A DNA stretch of 31,995 nt, from contig CALEGA010000020.1 in assembly GCA_937876715.1 (NCBI GenBank), positions 1 through 31,995 of the forward strand, in the 5' to 3' direction. The position numbers were made by a program, and so were the translations under genes. Each line of letters opens with the position of its first letter. The first letter of the stretch is position 1. Of this stretch, positions 22,150-30,148 are shown piece by piece. The notes below the pieces were generated by a model. It was not told where the DNA came from and ran no database searches. It saw nothing but the letters and a program-made list of their open reading frames with translations. Origin of the DNA: an uncultured Candidatus Saccharibacteria bacterium. Lineage in GTDB: Bacteria; Patescibacteriota; Saccharimonadia; Saccharimonadales; Saccharimonadaceae.

Positions 22150-23751
22150 ATGAGAGAAAATAAAAAGAAAAAACAAACAAAATATATCTTTGTGACGGGC
22201 GGGGTTTTGTCGGGCGTTGGCAAGGGAATTACGGCGGCGAGTATGGGAGCGATTTTGAAAGCGAAAGGGTATCACGTGACGATGCAGAAGTGTGACCCGT
22301 ACCTCAATGTCGATGCTGGGCTGTTGAATCCAGTGGAGCACGGAGAATGTTTTGTGACGGCAGACGGAGTGGAAACGGATCTTGACCTTGGACATTATGA
22401 GAGATTTTTGGATTTTGAGACTTCGCGATATTCGATTACGCTGTCGGGAGCGATATTTAAGGAGCTGATTGATAAGGAGCGGAACGGGGGATTCCATGGG
22501 AAGACGGTGCAGCTGGTGCCGCATTTTACGGGGTTAGTGCAGGAGAAGATTGAGAAAGCTTCAGAGGACAGCGATATTCATATTGTGGAGATTGGGGGAA
22601 CGATTGGCGACTATGAGGGGTTGTCGTTTGTCGAGGCGATTAGGCTGTTTGCAAATAAGGTGGGGAGGCGGAATTGTTTGTATGTTTCGGTGGTGTATGT
22701 GCCGTGGATAAACACGAGTGAAGAGTTTAAGACGAAGCCGGCGCAAAATGCGCTGAAAGATTTGCGCGGATTTGGGATTATTCCGGACATTGTTTGTACG
22801 AGGACGGAGCGACCGGCGCCACGAGAGATTCAAGAGAAGATTGCGGCGTTTGCGGGGATTGATAAGGATGCGGTGGTGAATTTGCCAGATATTAAGAGCG
22901 TGTATGACGTGCCGTTTAATGTGCTGAAGTCGGGAGTGCTAAACATTTTGAATGAGTTTGTGGGCGAGAAGAAGAAGCCAGATATGAGCAGGTGGGAGGA
23001 GTTTTCTCGCCTGAGGAATAAGGAGTTTGCGAAGACGGTGAGAGTGGGGTTGGTGGCGAAGTATGTGGGGAATAGCGATACTTATATGTGCGTGACAGAG
23101 GCGTTGAAAGCGGCTTGTGCTTGGAACAAGGTGAATTTAGATTTGAAGTGGGTAAATGCAGAAGAGTGTAAAGAGAGTGATTTGAAAGATTTGGATGGGA
23201 TTGTGGTGCCTGGGGGGTTTGGTGCGAGAGGGGTAGAGGGGAAGATATTGGCGGCGAGGTATGCGTTGGAGAAAGATGTGCCGTATCTTGGACTTTGTTT
23301 GGGGATGCAAGTTGCGTGTATTGCGGCGGCAAGAATTGGTGGAATTGAGAAAGCGAATTCGGAGGAGTTTGGTGCGAGCGAGAAAGATTGTAATAATGTG
23401 ATATATATTATGGCAGAGCAGAAAGGGAAGGAGTCAACCGGCGGGACGATGCGGCTAGGGAATTATCCGGCGAAGCTGGTGCGCGGGTCGGCGACGGCGA
23501 AGATTTATGGAGCGACGGACGTAGTGGAGAGGCACCGGCATCGTTACGAGGTGAATCAGAAGTTTTTGCCAGAGATTGAGAAAGGCGGATTGAAAGTTTC
23601 TGGGGCGTCGCCGGATGGGGCGTTGGTGGAGTTTGCGGAGGCGCCTGGGAAGAAGTTTTTCCAGGCGACGCAAGCGCATCCGGAGTTTAAGTCGCGACCG
23701 CTGCATCCGCATCCGCTGTTTTTGGAGTTTATTAAGAAGTGTAAAGACTAA
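22150..23751 (+). CDS. pyrG: CTP synthase
   Basis: CTP synthase makes CTP from UTP, ATP and glutamine. The 533-residue protein has the synthetase domain (TGGVLSGVGKGITAASMG at about residues 16-33; HGECFVTADGVETDLDLGHY) and a C-terminal class I glutamine amidotransferase domain (VVPGGFGARGVEGK; the nucleophile in LGLCLGMQ; HPEFKSRP with the catalytic His and Glu). The motif DAGLLNPVEHGE replaces the common DPGTMSPFQHGE. Length is normal. It has its own promoter and leader hairpin and ends two bases from the converging prepilin gene. Confidence 0.97.
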   Translation: MRENKKKKQTKYIFVTGGVLSGVGKGITAASMGAILKAKGYHVTMQKCDPYLNVDAGLLNPVEHGECFVTADGVETDLDLGHYERFLDFETSRYSITLSGAIFKELIDKERNGGFHGKTVQLVPHFTGLVQEKIEKASEDSDIHIVEIGGTIGDYEGLSFVEAIRLFANKVGRRNCLYVSVVYVPWINTSEEFKTKPAQNALKDLRGFGIIPDIVCTRTERPAPREIQEKIAAFAGIDKDAVVNLPDIKSVYDVPFNVLKSGVLNILNEFVGEKKKPDMSRWEEFSRLRNKEFAKTVRVGLVAKYVGNSDTYMCVTEALKAACAWNKVNLDLKWVNAEECKESDLKDLDGIVVPGGFGARGVEGKILAARYALEKDVPYLGLCLGMQVACIAAARIGGIEKANSEEFGASEKDCNNVIYIMAEQKGKESTGGTMRLGNYPAKLVRGSATAKIYGATDVVERHRHRYEVNQKFLPEIEKGGLKVSGASPDGALVEFAEAPGKKFFQATQAHPEFKSRPLHPHPLFLEFIKKCKD

Positions 23752-23753
23752 AG

Positions 23754-26174
23754 TTATTTCTTGACGCAACGGACGGGGAGCAAAATTCTCCGTTCTGCGT
23801 AGTAAACGCCGTATGCGTTAGAAACTGCCGTGCTGATGGTTTCGAGGATAGGGCGGTATCGATTGTCGTCATCGGTTCTCCACCATCCGTATTGTACGCC
23901 AGAACCCCAGTATCGTGCATTGCCGTAGGTATAACTGCCATCATATCGTCCAGATTCCCATACATACCATATGCCATCACCGTAGTTAGGCGTTCTTGGC
24001 GTGAAGGCTTCTTTGACGGATTTAACCGCGCCTCCAAGGTCGTTGCCTTGATATGTTCCTCGTTTATCCGCTTCCGCTAATAAAGAACTATAAAACTGTT
24101 CTGGCGTGGGGAGAGACCAGTTCTTAGGACAGATGCTTTGTGCGGTGGCGGGAGCTATATAATTGCTTTTTTCGGTTACGCCTTCGGTCCCTACTTCTGA
24201 CATACCTGATGCGGCGGCGTAATTGTAAAATATGGTTGAATAACCCTCTTTTTTGTATGGCAAAGTGAAGGTTCCCCAAGGGTTAAAGACGTTGTGCGCG
24301 GCGGTTTGCCAATCTAGTGTTACGCTGCTGGTAACGTCAGAAGTGGCAGGTTCAAGAGAGCTTCCTGTGAACATAAGGTCGCTAGTCATAAAGACTTTGC
24401 CGTCGTACATTTTGGTCACTTTATATTCTTTGCCGTCGCGTTCGTCGCAAAGGATGGTGGAGTCGCCAAAGTTGGCGAGGCTGTCGGTCCATTTCTGCAT
24501 AGAGGGGTGTTTATTGAGGCAAGGATTGTCGGGTTCGGGTTGCGCTCCTGGACCAGAAGGATCTTCGTCGTCGCCGCCGATGATTGGCTCTTGCTCTGTT
24601 ACGGTTGGGGTAACTCTGACACAGCCGCCAGTGGTCTGGTCATCGATTTCGTTACTGGTCATATTGATATTGGAGAGTTTGGCGCGAGAAATAGCACTAC
24701 AGCAGTGACCATTGTGTTTGAAGTTGTAGTCGATGCTGACGTCGGTAGCGTCACTGTCAGCTTCGACACAGATGCTATCAGCGCAAGCAGTGTAGTGGTT
24801 GCCAGCACGAACCATTTGGAGATGGAAAGTTCTAGCGTCAACGGTTTTGCTGTCTGAGCCGGTGATAGTACCACCGTGGTCAGTTAAGTTGGCTTTGATA
24901 GGACCGATAGTGATGGTGAGACCTTCGCCGCCAGGGTGGGTGAGAATACCACTAGTATCGACATCGACGTCGAGAGTGAAGTAAAGGCGGTCGGCGATAG
25001 AGTATTTTACGCCCTCGTCCATATCGTCTCGAGTGTAACCGACGAACTCGATGTCGGTACCATTAGTAATAACGTGTTCAGGAGGATCGCTGCCGCTACA
25101 AGGTCCTTGATGATTGGTATTGCTGTCGTATTTTTCCCATTCGACGTTATCGAATGTAATCATTCCTTGCTTTCTTAAGTTAACTTGGTCAGGATTGAAG
25201 AGACGGACGGTGGAGGAGATGACGGAAGCATTGCCACTAATGGAATCCCAACAAGTTTGGATGTGGAAGTCGTAGAAGTCGGGACGGATACCGCCTTCGG
25301 GATTACCATTCTCGTCATAGCATTGGAGACCAGAGTTGGAGGTGATTGCCGTGACCCAGATACCCTCGGAACTGTCAAGGCGAGTAACGGCGCTTTTGTA
25401 TTTGATGGCATTGTTTTCTATGAAGGCGTCGGTGAGAGATTCGCCAGCAGTGTTACTGGTGCCATAAAGGAGACGAGGATAAGTAGCGGCAGTAGTAAAG
25501 GAAGAGTAAGTGTCTTTGGCGGAGATGAGGATGTTTTGACGAATGTCAGTGTGGGAGAGGACTTTAGTGTTGCCGGTGGTGGAATCTTTTTCTGTGAGGA
25601 GGTTAAGACCACGAGGATTGATGATAAAGGATTGGCTAGGAATGCCGAAGCTACCATTGGAGGTGCTAGTAGTGAAGAGCGTATCGCAGTTGCTTTTGTT
25701 ATCGACAGTGCGAGTGAAGAAGCCAGGATCTTCACTGACTACACCACCAGAATAACTGCCGGAGGTACTGACAGTGGAGGGAGGATAGGCTTGGGCAACG
25801 ATGTCTTGCCAGAGATTGCGGAAATTGTTGGTGGAGATTTCTTCGCCAGTGGTACCGTCAGTGGATTTGGTATTGGGTTCAGTGAGATAGGCATCGTGAA
25901 TGAAGCGGAGAGCTTCGGCTTGGGCGTCGATTTCTTGACGTGCCATAGTGGTTTCTAGGCTGTTTTGAACTGAAGCGAGACCAGTGTTCATCAGAGCGAT
26001 GGCGCCGACAGCACCTAGACCAAAAACGGCGACAGCGAACATAACTTCGATTAAAGTGTCGCCACGCAACTGGGACTTTCTTTGGGAAAGAAAGCCCCAA
26101 CGAAAGAAACCTAGGATTAAATCCAAAACGGAAGTGAATTCCGATTTTGGATTTGGTTTATAATTTATCATCAT
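23754..26174 (-). CDS. Large type IV prepilin with C-terminal FISUMP domain
   Basis: The 806-residue product starts with a prepilin signal: a leader ending SQLRG and then DTLIEVMFAVAVFGLGAVGA with Glu at +5. Its first ~90 residues resemble the prepilin at 8411-9322. A long Ser/Thr-rich beta region follows. The last ~240 residues form a FISUMP-type domain (YKVTKMYDGKVFMTSDLMFT; CPKNWSLPTPEQFYSSLL; the end VRCVKK). FISUMP domains are common in surface proteins of gut bacteria and some CPR bacteria. I infer a tip adhesin on a type IV pilus, possibly for host contact. The leader peptide is encoded across two hairpins (26071-26099 and 26119-26154). Confidence 0.85.
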   Translation of the reverse strand: MMINYKPNPKSEFTSVLDLILGFFRWGFLSQRKSQLRGDTLIEVMFAVAVFGLGAVGAIALMNTGLASVQNSLETTMARQEIDAQAEALRFIHDAYLTEPNTKSTDGTTGEEISTNNFRNLWQDIVAQAYPPSTVSTSGSYSGGVVSEDPGFFTRTVDNKSNCDTLFTTSTSNGSFGIPSQSFIINPRGLNLLTEKDSTTGNTKVLSHTDIRQNILISAKDTYSSFTTAATYPRLLYGTSNTAGESLTDAFIENNAIKYKSAVTRLDSSEGIWVTAITSNSGLQCYDENGNPEGGIRPDFYDFHIQTCWDSISGNASVISSTVRLFNPDQVNLRKQGMITFDNVEWEKYDSNTNHQGPCSGSDPPEHVITNGTDIEFVGYTRDDMDEGVKYSIADRLYFTLDVDVDTSGILTHPGGEGLTITIGPIKANLTDHGGTITGSDSKTVDARTFHLQMVRAGNHYTACADSICVEADSDATDVSIDYNFKHNGHCCSAISRAKLSNINMTSNEIDDQTTGGCVRVTPTVTEQEPIIGGDDEDPSGPGAQPEPDNPCLNKHPSMQKWTDSLANFGDSTILCDERDGKEYKVTKMYDGKVFMTSDLMFTGSSLEPATSDVTSSVTLDWQTAAHNVFNPWGTFTLPYKKEGYSTIFYNYAAASGMSEVGTEGVTEKSNYIAPATAQSICPKNWSLPTPEQFYSSLLAEADKRGTYQGNDLGGAVKSVKEAFTPRTPNYGDGIWYVWESGRYDGSYTYGNARYWGSGVQYGWWRTDDDNRYRPILETISTAVSNAYGVYYAERRILLPVRCVKK
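26063..26114. repeat. Prepilin-leader palindrome, copy 2
   Basis: It is 50/52 identical to 9241-9292. The stem lies at 26071-26099. One of the two changes turns a U-A pair into a G-U pair in the coding-strand RNA, so the hairpin is kept. Confidence 0.8.
26119..26154. repeat. 15-bp hairpin at the N-terminus of the FISUMP prepilin
   Basis: AAATCCAAAACGGAA (26119-26133) pairs with TTCCG and TTTTGGATTT (26139-26154, one bulged A). It encodes residues about 7-18 of the leader and is absent from the paralogue. Confidence 0.65.
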
Positions 26175-26256
26175 AGATACTTTATTATTTTAGCATAATT
26201 GTAATAAAAATTGAATATTGTGGTACAATGGAGAAAATATAACATAAAGGGCATCA

Positions 26257-26454
26257 ATGGCTACTAAAAAATCTGCAAAGAAAACTACAACAAAAGCGAA
26301 AATCGCGAAAGCGCCGGCAAAGGTTCGCGGGATGAGCGTGAAAGAATGTATGGCGGCGAGCCAAATTCTGAAAATGCATATGACCGTGATTACGGTTCTT
26401 TCTTGTGTCGTATGTGCGTTGGTAGTCGCTTTAGTGCTAGCGTTGAAAAACTAA
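26257..26454 (+). CDS. Small Lys/Ala-rich protein with one membrane segment
   Basis: The 65-residue product has a basic N-terminus (MATKKSAKKTTTKAKIAKAP), a Cys-containing linker and one membrane segment (MTVITVLSCVVCALVVALVL). The basic part resembles histone-like tails and may bind nucleic acid or acidic lipid; no family is recognised. TACAAT lies about 30 bases upstream, in TGGTACAAT. It overlaps the converging YjbR-like gene by four bases. Confidence 0.6.
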   Translation: MATKKSAKKTTTKAKIAKAPAKVRGMSVKECMAASQILKMHMTVITVLSCVVCALVVALVLALKN

Positions 26455-26765
26455 AGATTTTTTGAGAGATTGTAAGAGAGACGGACGAGATCTTCGAGTT
26501 CGTCTTTTTTGAGCTGGTTGGCGGAGGAGACGATTTCTAAGCCGCCACGGCCGAAGTAACGACTTTGCATAACGGATTCGTATTTTTCGATGAGGAGTTT
26601 GCCGAGTTTGTCGTCGGTGCGGAGTTCGAAAGTGTTTTTGTTGACGACGAGGAAAGCCTTGCCGTTTTCTGTGACTTTGTAGAGGTCGCGAGAATTAAAC
26701 TCGTCGAGTTGTTCAGTGAGTTTTTCAAAATCGTTAATGCCAGAGATTTTTGCGGGGTCAATCAT
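26451..26765 (-). CDS. MmcQ/YjbR-like protein
   Basis: The 104-residue product has features of the MmcQ/YjbR (CyaY-like fold) family: FLVVNKNTFELRTDDKLGKL, a central LLIEKYESVMQSRYFGRGGL and the end ELEDLVRLSYNLSKNL, which matches the usual (E)LIxxSYxLV end. The role of the family is not well known; DNA binding has been proposed. It is the last gene of the mscL-argS-orn unit, with a 4-base overlap with orn. Confidence 0.6.
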   Translation of the reverse strand: MIDPAKISGINDFEKLTEQLDEFNSRDLYKVTENGKAFLVVNKNTFELRTDDKLGKLLIEKYESVMQSRYFGRGGLEIVSSANQLKKDELEDLVRLSYNLSKNL

Positions 26766-27298
26766 TTTTTAATAAAAGTTAAGTAATATTTTAGTTCGTC
26801 GATGCTGCCTTTGATGTCGGAGAGAGCGCGGTGAGCTTCGGGCTTGATGAATTTTTTGTTGAGAGCTCCCTCAAAGTAGAGCTTCCAAGCGGAGACATCG
26901 AGCATGCGGTAATGGAGACGTTTGGCGATTTCGGGGAGTTCGCGGTCGATGAATTTGCGGTCTTGGTGGATGGAATTGCCGGCGAGGATGATGGTGTAAT
27001 CTTTGCGGAAGTTTTTATCGAGGAAGTCGAGGAGTTCTTGTTCGATGGCTTGAACTGGCTTACCAGTTTGGTTTTGTTTGACTAGGGATTGGTAGGATTC
27101 GGAGTTTTTCTCCCAGAATTCGCCGACCATACGAGATTTGATGATTTTGTCATCGACTTTGATGATGCCCTCGTAACTGTCTAGGGGTTCTAAATCCCAG
27201 CCGGTGGTGATGGTGGCGACTTCGAGGATTTTGTCCTTTTCGGGGTCGAGACCGGTCATTTCGAGATCAATCCATAAAAGTTTGGCGGTTTTACTCAT
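26762..27298 (-). CDS. orn: Oligoribonuclease
   Basis: Orn degrades 2-5-nt RNA to mononucleotides as the last step of mRNA decay. The 178-residue product has the DEDDh motifs: LLWIDLEMTGLDPEKDKILE at the start, AGNSIHQDRKFIDRELPE in the middle and EAHRALSDIKGSIDELKYY at the end. Length fits the family. It overlaps argS by one base (TAATG) and the following gene by four bases. Orn next to a genome with RNase Y is notable, since Firmicutes use NrnA/NrnB instead. Confidence 0.96.
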   Translation of the reverse strand: MSKTAKLLWIDLEMTGLDPEKDKILEVATITTGWDLEPLDSYEGIIKVDDKIIKSRMVGEFWEKNSESYQSLVKQNQTGKPVQAIEQELLDFLDKNFRKDYTIILAGNSIHQDRKFIDRELPEIAKRLHYRMLDVSAWKLYFEGALNKKFIKPEAHRALSDIKGSIDELKYYLTFIKK

Positions 27299-28974
27299 TA
27301 CATTTCCTCCGGAACGTTAATGCCTAAGAGATTGAGGCCGTGGGTCATAATCTGGGCGAAGACGGCAACTTCGGTGCCGCGCTCGGCTTCGTGTTCGTCG
27401 CCTTTGACGTGGCAAGATTCGTAGAAGCGGGAGAAAGTTTGGGCGAGGTCGAAGAGGTAGTTGCAGATTAAGTGCGGTGCTTTTTCTTGGACGGCGTCTT
27501 TGAGGACGGTTTTATAATTAAGGATTTTTTTGTTTAAAGTGATTTCTTCTGGAGATAAAGTGTAGTTCTCTAAATTGGGATTGGTTTTCGAAAGGGAAGC
27601 GAGGATTTTGTTGGCGCGGACGGCGGAATAAAGGAGATAGACGCCGGAGTTGCCAGTGGTGGAAATGGACTCATCGATGTTGAATTCGATGTTGCCGCCG
27701 ATGCGATATTTGAGGAGGGCGTATTTGATGGCGGCGAGGGCGAGGGTTTTTGATTTGGTTTTTTGTTCGACTTCGGTGAGGACGTCGATGGCTTTGATGA
27801 AGTTGCCCTTGCGAGAGGACATTTTTTCGTTACCAGGGAGACGGACGTTGCCGTGGGTGAGGTGGAGGGTTTTGGCGACGAGTTCGGGAGCGTATTGTTC
27901 GACGGATTTGAGGACGACTTTCATATAGTCGATGATGTCGTTGCCGGTGATGACGACGGATTCATCGAAGTGATAATCGTCGTTTTTAGTGAAGAGGAGA
28001 CCGACGTCCTTAGCTTCGTAAGTGGGGAGACCATCACGGTTGACGAAGACGCGAGTGTGGAGACCGTAAGGTTCGCCCTTGAAAACGAGGGCGCCGTCGG
28101 ATATTTGGTAAACGTCGGGATGCTCCTTGATGATTTGCAGGCCTTTACCGGCGACGGAAGATTCGGGGTAGTATTTTTCGAATTGAACGCCGAGCTGATC
28201 GTAGAAGTCGTTGAAGTAGTTATAGCTAAGTTCGCGACCGCGCCAGTAGTCTTTAGCGAGCTGAGTGTCGTGGTGGTTTTCGGCGGCGATTTGGTAGATT
28301 TCTTTGTTGAGCTTGGTGATTGCTTGTTTAGCTTCGGGGGATTCTTCGTAGTTTTTGGTGCCTTCGACGTAAGCCGTGGCGATATCGTCGATGGTAAAGT
28401 CGGCTAAGTTCTTTTTTTCTAAGCAAAAGAGGGTTTTAGCGACGTGGAGACCGACATCGCCGCCGAAGTTGACGCGATGAACGGTGCCGCCGGCGAATTC
28501 GATGAGCTTGGAGATGGACTCGCCCATAATACTGGTGTAGAGGTGCCCGATGTGAAGAACCTTAAAAGGGTTGGGGTCGGAAAATTCGGTGACGACGATT
28601 TTGCCAGAATATGCGTCGTATGATATATTTTTATTAAAACCGGTGTTTAATTTGGTAAGTTCGGTGGTGAAATATGCGTCTGGTAGCATAAAGTTGATGA
28701 AGCCAGCGCCAGCGACTTCGGTTTTGACGCCTTTAAGCTGCGGGAATTCATCTGCGACGGTTCGCGAGAACTCGGCGGTTAAGGTGTTTGCGATTTCTTT
28801 GGGGTTTTGATGGAGAATGCCAGCGAGTTTCATAGCGACGTTGGTGGCGTAGTCGGCACGGAAGCCGCCGGTGGTGGTTAATTCGGGGGCGGGAGTGACT
28901 TCAACGGAGAAATTATCAGGCACACCAAAAACGTGTCTGATAATTCCTGAAAGAATGTCTTTAATCAGCTCCAT
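27298..28974 (-). CDS. argS: Arginyl-tRNA synthetase
   Basis: ArgRS charges tRNA-Arg. The 558-residue product has the N-terminal Add-1 domain (VTPAPELTTTGGFRADYATN), the signature FSDPNPFKVLHIGHLYT with HIGH, GLPTYEAKDVGLL, the KMSKS-like EKMSSRKG and a C-terminal DALR anticodon domain. Length is normal. Its ATG directly follows the mscL stop (TAGATG), so it depends on the mscL transcript and coupled translation. Confidence 0.97.
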   Translation of the reverse strand: MELIKDILSGIIRHVFGVPDNFSVEVTPAPELTTTGGFRADYATNVAMKLAGILHQNPKEIANTLTAEFSRTVADEFPQLKGVKTEVAGAGFINFMLPDAYFTTELTKLNTGFNKNISYDAYSGKIVVTEFSDPNPFKVLHIGHLYTSIMGESISKLIEFAGGTVHRVNFGGDVGLHVAKTLFCLEKKNLADFTIDDIATAYVEGTKNYEESPEAKQAITKLNKEIYQIAAENHHDTQLAKDYWRGRELSYNYFNDFYDQLGVQFEKYYPESSVAGKGLQIIKEHPDVYQISDGALVFKGEPYGLHTRVFVNRDGLPTYEAKDVGLLFTKNDDYHFDESVVITGNDIIDYMKVVLKSVEQYAPELVAKTLHLTHGNVRLPGNEKMSSRKGNFIKAIDVLTEVEQKTKSKTLALAAIKYALLKYRIGGNIEFNIDESISTTGNSGVYLLYSAVRANKILASLSKTNPNLENYTLSPEEITLNKKILNYKTVLKDAVQEKAPHLICNYLFDLAQTFSRFYESCHVKGDEHEAERGTEVAVFAQIMTHGLNLLGINVPEEM

Positions 28975-29493
28975 CTATTTTTTCTTTTGTTCTTTCAAGA
29001 GGTCGCGGATTTCTTTGAGGAGTGCCGTTTGGTCTTCTTGGACTTCGGCGGCTTCCGCTTCTTTTTTGTCTTCGTTTTTCTTGGCGAGTTTTTCGGCACG
29101 TTCACGCATTTTGTTTAGAGTGCGAACCATGAGAAAAATGACGAAGCCGATGATGAGAAAGTTGACGACGGCTTGAAGGAAGTTACCGTAGTTGACGGTG
29201 GCAGGTTCGACGCCTTCAATGTAGGCGGGGATAGTGAACTTGAGGGAGCTGAAGTCGAAGCCGCCGATAATCATGGAGACAATTGGCATGACGACGTCGT
29301 TGACAAGAGAGTTGACGATAGCGGTGAAGGCGCTACCGATGATAATACCGACGGCGAGATCCATGACCGAACCGCGGTTGATGAATTCTTTGAATTCTTT
29401 AAGCACTTTGGGCTCCTTTGCTTTTAGTTTGCCATTAAACTCGGCTTGTTTAGTGCCAAGTTCTTGAAATTTGGATTTAACATCTCTACTCAT
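28975..29493 (-). CDS. mscL: Large-conductance mechanosensitive channel MscL
   Basis: MscL opens under membrane tension to release solutes during osmotic downshock. The 172-residue product has the family core (FINRGSVMDLAVGIIIGSAF, SLVNDVVMPIVSMIIGG, then YGNFLQAVVNFLIIGFVIFL) and the usual cytoplasmic helix. An N-terminal extension of about 33 charged residues before the amphipathic first helix is longer than in E. coli MscL (136 residues). TATAAT (29500-29505), six bases, ATG: leaderless, and the only promoter I see for the four-gene unit. Confidence 0.93.
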   Translation of the reverse strand: MSRDVKSKFQELGTKQAEFNGKLKAKEPKVLKEFKEFINRGSVMDLAVGIIIGSAFTAIVNSLVNDVVMPIVSMIIGGFDFSSLKFTIPAYIEGVEPATVNYGNFLQAVVNFLIIGFVIFLMVRTLNKMRERAEKLAKKNEDKKEAEAAEVQEDQTALLKEIRDLLKEQKKK

Positions 29494-29510
29494 GAGATGA
29501 TTATATCATA

Positions 29511-30110
29511 TTACTTCGATTCGGAGAAGTTGTTGAAAGTGTTGTTGAGACGAGAGAGGGATTCGGCGGAGGAGGCGAGGTAGGATTTTAAGTTAGCGTC
29601 GGTAGTTTTTTCGCGGACGGAATCTTCGATGATGAGGAGATAGCGAATTTGGTAGTCCATTTCGTGAGCGTAGTTGCGGTCGAGGATGCCGTTGAGGCGG
29701 GCTTTTTCGAGAGTGTTGTTGAGTTCGGTGAGGTTTTGGGCATCGTCGGGGTCGGCATCATCAACTTTAGCGTCACCGAGGTAAGAGGCGCTAGTGGAGG
29801 AGAGTTCAGTGAGGAGAGTAGAGAGAGAAGTGCCGGTGGAACGGAGGGAGGAGGAACGGACGGAGCCGTTGTAGGTGGAGACGGTTTTGATGAGTTCATT
29901 GGAGCGAGTGTAGAGGCGGTTAAGTTCGGAGGTGGCGGTGATTTCGGGGGCTTTGGAAGAGCCACCAGCGGCGAGGAGGATAATGAAGAGGATGAGAACG
30001 CCGGCGAGGATGCCGAAGACAATTTTCATTTTTTTATCAAAGAAACCGGTGGGTTTTGGTTGTTGGTTGACGCCGGCAGAGATTTGATTCAAATATTCTA
30101 AATCGTTCAT
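29511..30110 (-). CDS. Single-pass membrane protein with helical outer part, unknown function
   Basis: The 199-residue product has a short inside part, one membrane segment (IVFGILAGVLILFIILLAAG) at about residues 30-50, and a helical outer domain rich in Ser, Leu and Asn (SELNRLYTRSNELIKTVSTY; LSRLNNTFNNFSESK). I do not recognise a family. TATACT (30117-30122), six bases, ATG: leaderless, facing away from dnaG with only 38 bases between the two start codons. Confidence 0.7.
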   Translation of the reverse strand: MNDLEYLNQISAGVNQQPKPTGFFDKKMKIVFGILAGVLILFIILLAAGGSSKAPEITATSELNRLYTRSNELIKTVSTYNGSVRSSSLRSTGTSLSTLLTELSSTSASYLGDAKVDDADPDDAQNLTELNNTLEKARLNGILDRNYAHEMDYQIRYLLIIEDSVREKTTDANLKSYLASSAESLSRLNNTFNNFSESK

Positions 30111-30148
30111 GGTTTAAGTATACCATAAAAAGGTGATATACTAAAGGT

